A stretch of DNA of 64,000 nucleotides from Theristus sp. LFF4_11 (lineage: Eukaryota; Nematoda; Chromadorea; Monhysterida; Xyalidae). Below, in pieces: positions 58,701 to 64,000 of this stretch. Positions within the stretch are counted from its first letter, which is position 1, and each line of letters starts with the position of its first letter. The stretch lies in the NCBI GenBank assembly GCA_030248135.1, contig JASANC010000978.1, forward strand, positions 1 through 64,000. Direction: 5' to 3'. The notes under the pieces were generated by a model, which saw only the letters and a list, made by a program, of their open reading frames with translations, was not told the origin of the DNA and ran no database searches. Made by a program: the position numbers and the translations under genes.

Positions 58701-58901
58701 TGGCAAATGCAGTAGCGAAAATAAATGTTCGGCAAGACGTTGTCCTAGCCAAGAATGGCTTTGTACTGTTGGTTTGCGTACGACCAACCGACTGTTCTGC
58801 TCAGCATGTGCAACCGTTGGCGGTTTACCGTCGGCAAGCTGCTGGTTTTCATCGAACACATCTGAATCGTAAGACACTGACGATTCATCATTGTCACTCA
58901 T
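43706..58901 (-). CDS. unc-103: ERG-type voltage-gated potassium channel (UNC-103/KCNH2 family)
   Basis: Sixteen exons close in phase, giving about 1164 residues: 58632-58901 (ATG), 58106-58282, 57619-57876, 57364-57402, 53756-53969, 53451-53639, 53188-53387, 53000-53124, 52780-52907, 52469-52662, 49901-50015, 49387-49809, 49124-49219, 48668-49028, 48133-48523, 43706-44020 (stop). S1 [20 protein letters not shown]2-S3 [21 protein letters not shown]4 [20 protein letters not shown]; selectivity filter TSIGFGN, the ERG form; C-linker [20 protein letters not shown]; cyclic-nucleotide-binding-homology domain [20 protein letters not shown]. The tail has a coiled coil ([19 protein letters not shown]) and a final exon beginning [20 protein letters not shown]. 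The N-terminus is a 90-residue acidic/polar stretch with no PAS domain. A 13-residue exon adds to the S3-S4 loop. The second intron needs a GC donor. ERG channels repolarise muscle and neurons at the plasma membrane. Confidence 0.95.
44150..44335. mobile_element. Palindromic MITE, family B, copy 2 (last unc-103 intron)
   Basis: Same hairpin as 25300-25480: TTTGGCTAATA, GATTGATTG, CAGTTGATGCATGCAT, then ATGCATGCATCAACTG and CAGTCAATCAGTTG. It has an extra GGATGATGCATGCATTCTG insertion in the loop. Confidence 0.75.
45585..46625 (+). pseudogene. Degenerate mariner-like transposase copy
   Basis: A conserved fragment at 46139-46310 reads [20 protein letters not shown] and then [19 protein letters not shown], the familiar C-terminus of mariner-type transposases. 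Upstream frames are broken by shifts. A module containing AAGAAGCTATGTGATGC appears inverted at both sides (45588-45635 and 46512-46558), and GGATCACCCTGTA at 46611 resembles the end of the 42.2 kb element. No intact catalytic triad can be traced. Confidence 0.65.
46931..47342. mobile_element. Inverted-repeat element with internal tandem duplication
   Basis: Ends TTACACCTAAATGGGTGTC and (complement) TTTACACCTATGTGTCTTG pair, followed inward by GACACCTAAAA on both sides. Inside, about 62 bases (GGATGACACCTCGAATTTCG and following) are repeated twice in tandem at 46970-47070. Confidence 0.65.
50082..50769. mobile_element. 688-base TA-flanked mariner-type MITE in an unc-103 intron
   Basis: Ends CAGAGTGGCCAAAAAAATGC and (complement) CAGAGTGGCCAAAAAGTGC, each flanked by TA (50080-50081, 50770-50771). 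It lies 66 bases upstream of the exon ending at 50015. A related end appears alone at 17620-17690. No transposase. Confidence 0.85.
50942..51176. mobile_element. 235-base palindromic TA-flanked MITE in the same unc-103 intron
   Basis: Ends CGGTGGCAGCCAAAAGTG and (complement) CAGTGACAGCCAAAAGTG, with TA on each side. Inner arms pair through GCGCGCGTGTGTGCT and GGGCAAC. Confidence 0.85.
56512..56965. mobile_element. Two head-to-tail family D MITEs in the unc-103 S3-S4 intron
   Basis: Copies at about 56512-56718 and 56783-56965 both begin with CTGCGACTCAATG and end with CGCATTGAGTC-type sequence. The first closely matches 29555-29765; the second is more diverged. Confidence 0.75.
57364..57402 (-). 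other. unc-103: 39-base microexon of unc-103 in the S3-S4 loop
   Basis: Flanked by acceptor GCTCACAG and donor GTATGAG. It encodes [13 protein letters not shown] and keeps phase 0 on both sides, so it could be skipped without a frameshift. It falls between [10 protein letters not shown] (end of S3) and [15 protein letters not shown] (S4). Confidence 0.65.
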
Positions 58902-61900
58902 GATCCTTTATGATGATCGTCGTAATTTGCGTGATTGCGGGGTCTTGTGGCGGTGACATTCGGGCTATTAAAACTAGTTTTCCGCAGTTTACCATTTGGA
59001 CTTTCACTGGCCAGTTGGACCCACTGGAGTGTTGACTTGACGGTACCATGTACACTGAGCAAATCGATTGTTTGGCTGCGGTTGAGTGTCAGTTCTGTAT
59101 GAGTTCTCGATCAATGAAATACAAATGTGACGAATGAGTGCAGCAAAAAAACACCAGCTGTTGGTTGGCGGATGATAAGTAGAAGACAACGTTTGGAGCA
59201 GTTGCACTGTTAATTTGCATGTCTCATGAAGCTGTGTGGTTCGCGCTGTTTCGGTTGATCAGTTATATGTTGTTTGTTTTATAAACGTTGTCGTTACTCC
59301 CCGATCGATTCCACTGTTGTACTGCTGATCAGCCAGTTTAACGCTGCATACTAAGCTGTATGCAACGTTGTACAGCCAATAAAACAATAACAATAAAACT
59401 TATATTCACAATGGACATCAATACAAATAATGTACCGCGCTAAGAGAAGACCGCTCTTTCAACAATAATGACGTTAGCTCGGCAATCGCAGGGATAAAGT
59501 GCGACGAACTGAGACGGCGACATGCGGCTATGGTGTCTCTGACTGGTGAGATGGGGCTGGTGGCTGCATCCAAAGGTATAACTGTTTGCGGCTGACGTCG
59601 ATTACAGTGCAGCTCATCTGCATTTTTTACCAAAACCACATAAATTTATGTGTTGTTCACTACGAGTGCGGTCAGCCGCCCTGCTGATTCTGATGCGACT
59701 GTTGTTGTTTCGATTTCAGTCGCACTTGTATTGTTGTTGCGTCGTACGCCAGTGGCAAACTGCTATGTGCACTGCAACTCCGGACTGATCAGACTGTCTG
59801 GTGGATTAATCGCAGCAGCGAGCCACTTCATGCATACGCATCGTCATCCATTCGCTTGTTCATTTCTACATTTTATTGTCTTTCTTTTGCATTGCTATCT
59901 GTGGACCGAGCGCATTTGATGCTTCGTCGGTTATTCACGCAAGAATAGATCGCTTGTTTGAGTCAGTGGCTGTTGAAGCAGTGACCAGCAGAAGTTATAA
60001 ACGAAACTCACATTACAATGTAAGCATGAACTGTCGACAACAAACAGCAGCAGACATTTTTAGAGTCTAGGGACTGGCACAATTAGGAAACTGTAGATTT
60101 TTTTTCGGTAATACAAACTTTGTGTTTGACAAGTTTTTATATTCTGTACCTTCGGCTTGTGTATAGTCATTCCTGGTGGTGAATGACTCGTTGTTCGGCG
60201 TAGTGCTGCTGCAGTGCGTTGGTGTTGTTGGCGCTGCTTTGTGCATTAGCCGAATCCATGAACTTGCTGCTCTCAGGGCGCTGCCACTCTACAAACTAGT
60301 CCAGGCAATGCATTTGGGAGGCTGTAAGAGATTGAACTATACTGCCTAAATTGCAACACGAGTAACAACAAAAAATGAACAAAACACTGTAACGCTCAGC
60401 TTTGCGAAAACCTGCGCGCTAATAACTCTGTGCTAATAACACACATATGCTAATAGGATCGTGACGCAACAGTGAGCAGGCGCGGGAGTAGTTATATTCA
60501 AGAGCACTGAAAAATATAAATGAGCTGCAAATGAACTGCTATACTGCTTAGCAGGCCTGTTGCTCAGCGTGTGCAAACACACGCACACACACACACACAT
60601 CTGCTTATGTCGCTGCAGCACAAATGAGTGGATAACGTGCGCGTTGCTTGCCGGCTGCTTCTAGCCGGCAGGCGGCCAATAATGGAGGTGCCCGTTGGTT
60701 TTTGCGCAGTCGCACACAAGCACGCACACATGCGAATGCTGTGTACTAAGTTTGATGTGTGCGCTGTGCACAATATACGCTGTGCATAGGCAATGTACAT
60801 TATATGCATGTATATTGGTACTGTATTTGCTGCGCAGTAAGCAGCAGCAAGCAGTAAATATGGTCAGCATCATGAGCATCACAGTGGGAAACAGGCAAAT
60901 GCGCATACGTGTATACAATGCACAGATATTGTGTACATGAGCAGTAAGTAGAGCTGAGCGCAATACGCAGCTTGTAGTCTATACTCGGCTGCACTGTCGT
61001 GTTGCCCGTTTGCTGATATGTCCAGCTTATAATATAGCTTTGCTGGTCGCAAGCGCGCAAGCCTGTTAAAACTATGGCCAGCAAGCCGACAAAACGGATA
61101 CGGGCCAAACATAAGCTGCTAGTAATCTGCACTAATCAATATGACCGGGGCGCGCGTGCGGCTAGCTGCTGTGTGCGACATCAAGCGTTGTTGGTTGGTG
61201 GGTTGATGTGCTGTGCTGCTGCGAACCGATGAGCGCATGCACGATGCTATTGCTAGCGACACAAAGCATGCTCACGTGAACATTTATGCTGTATGCAGCG
61301 TCAATAGAGGCGCACGCTGCTTGCCGTCTGATCTGTGACTCTGTCTGTGCTACACCATTGTGCACGCACTGAGCTCTCCACACCACCAATCGAGTGGTGC
61401 GCCTGTCCGCCACCGAATGAACAAGCAACAGCCGGTTTCAGTAGCATTTCATTCGCTTTTCCATCTGCACATAACATTACCATTGTATCGTACGTATCAC
61501 GCTGCTGGCTAGCGCATTTTGCATGTTTTCAGCAGCCAGTTTGCTCTGTGTTTTCATTGCTGGTGCTACAGATAGCTTTGGCTCTCTGTAGTATTATTAT
61601 ATCCCAGCCCCCACTCTTCTTTGTTGTTGTCAATACCAATCTGTGATTGTTCGATGTGTGGATGGCAGCAAGGAGCAGCAGCTTTTATACCGTCTCCAGT
61701 GAGCATAAGCGGCCACAAAATTGCCACTCCAGTAAATAAGGCTGCTGCTGGTGATGCAATGTGCATCCATTTGTTTATACACACACATGAATACACATAT
61801 TTATATTTGCAGAATGTATATATCGCTACGGTGCCTGTTGTTTCTCATCAAAATGATCCATGCAGTACAAGAGCATGCATTTTCCATTGGGGACACGACA

Positions 61901-64000
61901 TACAATATGTACTTGCATGCACGTTCTCGCACACTTGTCGATTCGTGCGTACAATACGGACGCAGAAACACTATGACTCGTAGCAATTTTCATAGATCAC
62001 ACGCTGCAAACGTCGTCGCGCTGCTCTGTTGAACGTTTGAAGGCGTTTTGCACTCCACTGGCTGCATTCGACGGCAATGCATGCTTCTGTATTAGCAAAA
62101 CAAAAAAGCTCACAAACGACGCTCGTTTAATTAGAATCGGGCAAGGCACCACCATTGTGGTGCTCGCCATTGCTGCAGCTGTATGCTGGTAGTCGTTTTG
62201 TGTCGATAGGCCCGCTGGGGACACGCGCATGACAAGACAAGCGGCGCAAAATTCTCATTTTGTCAGTGAGAAAAAGAACAGAATAAGAATACGTTGGTAA
62301 TCTTTATGCTCTCAAACTTGAATTTACAAAACCATGCGCTTCAGTTGTTCACTATGATACCAAATGATACTGCGTAACGAAGAAACAGAGCGAATGGTGT
62401 GCAGTTGTTTTATCAAGATTTGACAGTTGTGTTTGTGGGCAGGGGAATCCCCGAAAACGTCCAAAAAGCAAACGCCTTTTTGGCAACGAGTCAATTGTTG
62501 AACTGCATATGTATGAGATAACATCATGTGCAAAAGTTAATTGTTCTTGCAAGTCAAACCAATAGAAATCCGAACGTACAATGCATATTAAGTTTGAAAC
62601 ACAGGTACATTGTATATTAGGTGTATGTAATAGAATTGACAATGACTATGTAGTCTGTTCAGCAAACAAAGACCACATAACGTGGATGGATCCCACTTGA
62701 GATCATGCGGTTTGTTGCTGGTATTTTTGGTATACCGTACATATCAGAAACACACTCACGTTCTGAAAGCCACTAGCGTAAAAATTACGCGTCGATGGTG
62801 AACGGCCGTTGGCGACTATCTTTAGTTGTGAATAATGTCCAAACATGTCGCACGCTTTATTGCCTTCTCAGATGCTCTCGGTTTGAAACTATTCTTCGAA
62901 GATTGTTGACAGCCGCGCGCACATAACGAATCTTCTCGTTAATGTTGCTCACTGGTGGTTGCTGATTATTTTTGCTTGCTGGCATTTTGAAATTACAGAG
63001 CAGAGGATAGCCACTCTGTCTGTGCGAGTGAGATGAACTGATTTACAAAACATGTGGATTAAACATCATCAGACGGTTGGAATCACATGCCGCCAAGATG
63101 GTACGAATAACAACGGAGCCCAGCGGTCTTACCGCGGTGTCGCGGTGTCATATATGTACTTGTACATATCATTGTACATACATGTCATTGTCAGTGTTGT
63201 ACATCATATGTACAACGTGTGAGTGAAAAAAAGCTCACCGAAAGACTGTGTTTGTTGGAGAAATGGACTGGTGGATAACACAGAAGAATGTGATGTGATG
63301 GACTCTTATATTAATCGCGGCGATGCTACCAATGCAGTAGCCGTGGGTTCCACTAGCAGTAGGCGGCTTTCTCTAATATCGACAAAGCATATCTTTGAAC
63401 GTACGTATGTACCTATGATGCTGTTGTGCATAGTGTACATTACGCTGTCAGATATGGCAAGCAGCAATGCGGTATACGAAGTGTATGCGCTTTGCAGTAG
63501 TGTCCTCATGTTATCAAAAACTCGTACCCGTGACCACAATAACCGACGAAAACAGAATAAGAGAAGCGGCACACAACAATGCAGAAGCATTATTCATATT
63601 CGCGCCTTTGCTGCGCATTCTGTTGTCTTCGTCTCCTCTGAGTTTAATGAAGGAATGTGCTTTCACGTTCTTTCCTGAAAACTAGGCGGATCGGCAAAAT
63701 AAAGTTTGTTTAATGCACTCTCTGTACAAATGAACGTGCAAATGGACAAGTACCGGTTCAAATATAAAATAACACACGGAGTTCAGTTCACTCGCTTTGC
63801 GCATAAGCCGTTAGAAGAAGATAGAAGGTTTTTTTCTAACCCTGTTTATCGTTCTGTTTTTGTTTATCGTATATATTATGCGAATTAGACAATATCTTTC
63901 TGATGACGTTGTGCATAGTGCTGTGTGAACGAAAATGTAAAGTAACCGATTTTAGACAGAATAGAAATATACAGCATGTAGTTGTGACGCTCATTTATGA
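58902..64000. other. Five kb with no gene I can support; low-complexity and CA-rich tracts
   Basis: Immediately left is the unc-103 start codon, so the first part is probably its 5' UTR and promoter. There is a (CA)n microsatellite at 60572-60599 and GCTGCTG/TGTGTGC-rich stretches to 61.9 kb. Repeated TGTACAT motifs lie at 63155-63215. Open frames here, including 63223-63678 (+), have no domain-like content and mostly lack an ATG. Confidence 0.5.
60572..60599. repeat. (CA)n microsatellite
   Basis: CACACGCACACACACACACACA-type tract, nearly perfect apart from one G. Confidence 0.9.

Noticed and set aside
63223..63678. 151-codon open frame on the + strand
   Set aside because: It begins at GTG, not ATG, has no recognisable domain and lies in low-complexity sequence.
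1..64000. CRISPR arrays, operons or other prokaryotic systems
   Set aside because: Spliced animal genes throughout; no regularly spaced direct repeats with unique spacers.

Overview
This window is metazoan nuclear DNA, most likely from a nematode. The genes are split by GT-AG introns (many under 150 bases, a few of several kb). The best diagnostic is an ERG-type potassium channel that reads like nematode UNC-103. A ShK (SXC) cysteine module also fits. The gene density, the many small inverted-repeat transposons and the presence of CCDC141 and ARM-TIR-SAM genes look unlike Caenorhabditis. An early-branching (Enoplea-type) nematode is my guess, not a demonstrated fact.

Layout. 1-3465 (+): C-terminal half of Flightless-I (gelsolin repeats 2-6), with the start of the gene off the left edge. 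3766-7396 (-): DDX55/Spb4-type RNA helicase, tail to tail with Flightless-I, with a DEVD motif II. 7889-8119 (-): small single-pass membrane protein. 8600-9019 (+): small Lys/Ala/Pro-rich protein. 10887-13402 (+): secreted protein with four EGF repeats, one ShK module and a nitrobindin/THAP4-like domain. 14520-15621 (-): Lys/Glu-rich protein with one glycine-zipper hydrophobic segment. 17116-17355 (+): MADF-domain fragment. 17695-18086 (-): Gly/Lys octapeptide-repeat protein with a signal-like N-terminus. 18637-21600 (-): ARM-TIR-SAM protein. 23461-40573 (-): CCDC141-like protein with spectrin-type coiled coils followed by five Ig domains, interrupted by a 9 kb repeat-filled intron. 43706-58901 (-): complete UNC-103/ERG channel, 16 exons. 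58902-64000: no gene I can defend.

The non-coding space is dominated by short inverted-repeat elements. Some are flanked by TA (Tc1/mariner type) and one family is flanked by 8-base duplications (hAT type). Several families recur two to four times and most lie in introns. Two mariner-like remnants keep readable pieces of a transposase C-terminus. Exon phases were checked by hand through the helicase, channel, EGF, Lys-rich and TIR genes, so those models are internally consistent. At least two, possibly three, introns need a GC rather than GT donor. Family assignments come from remembered family sequences, not from a search.
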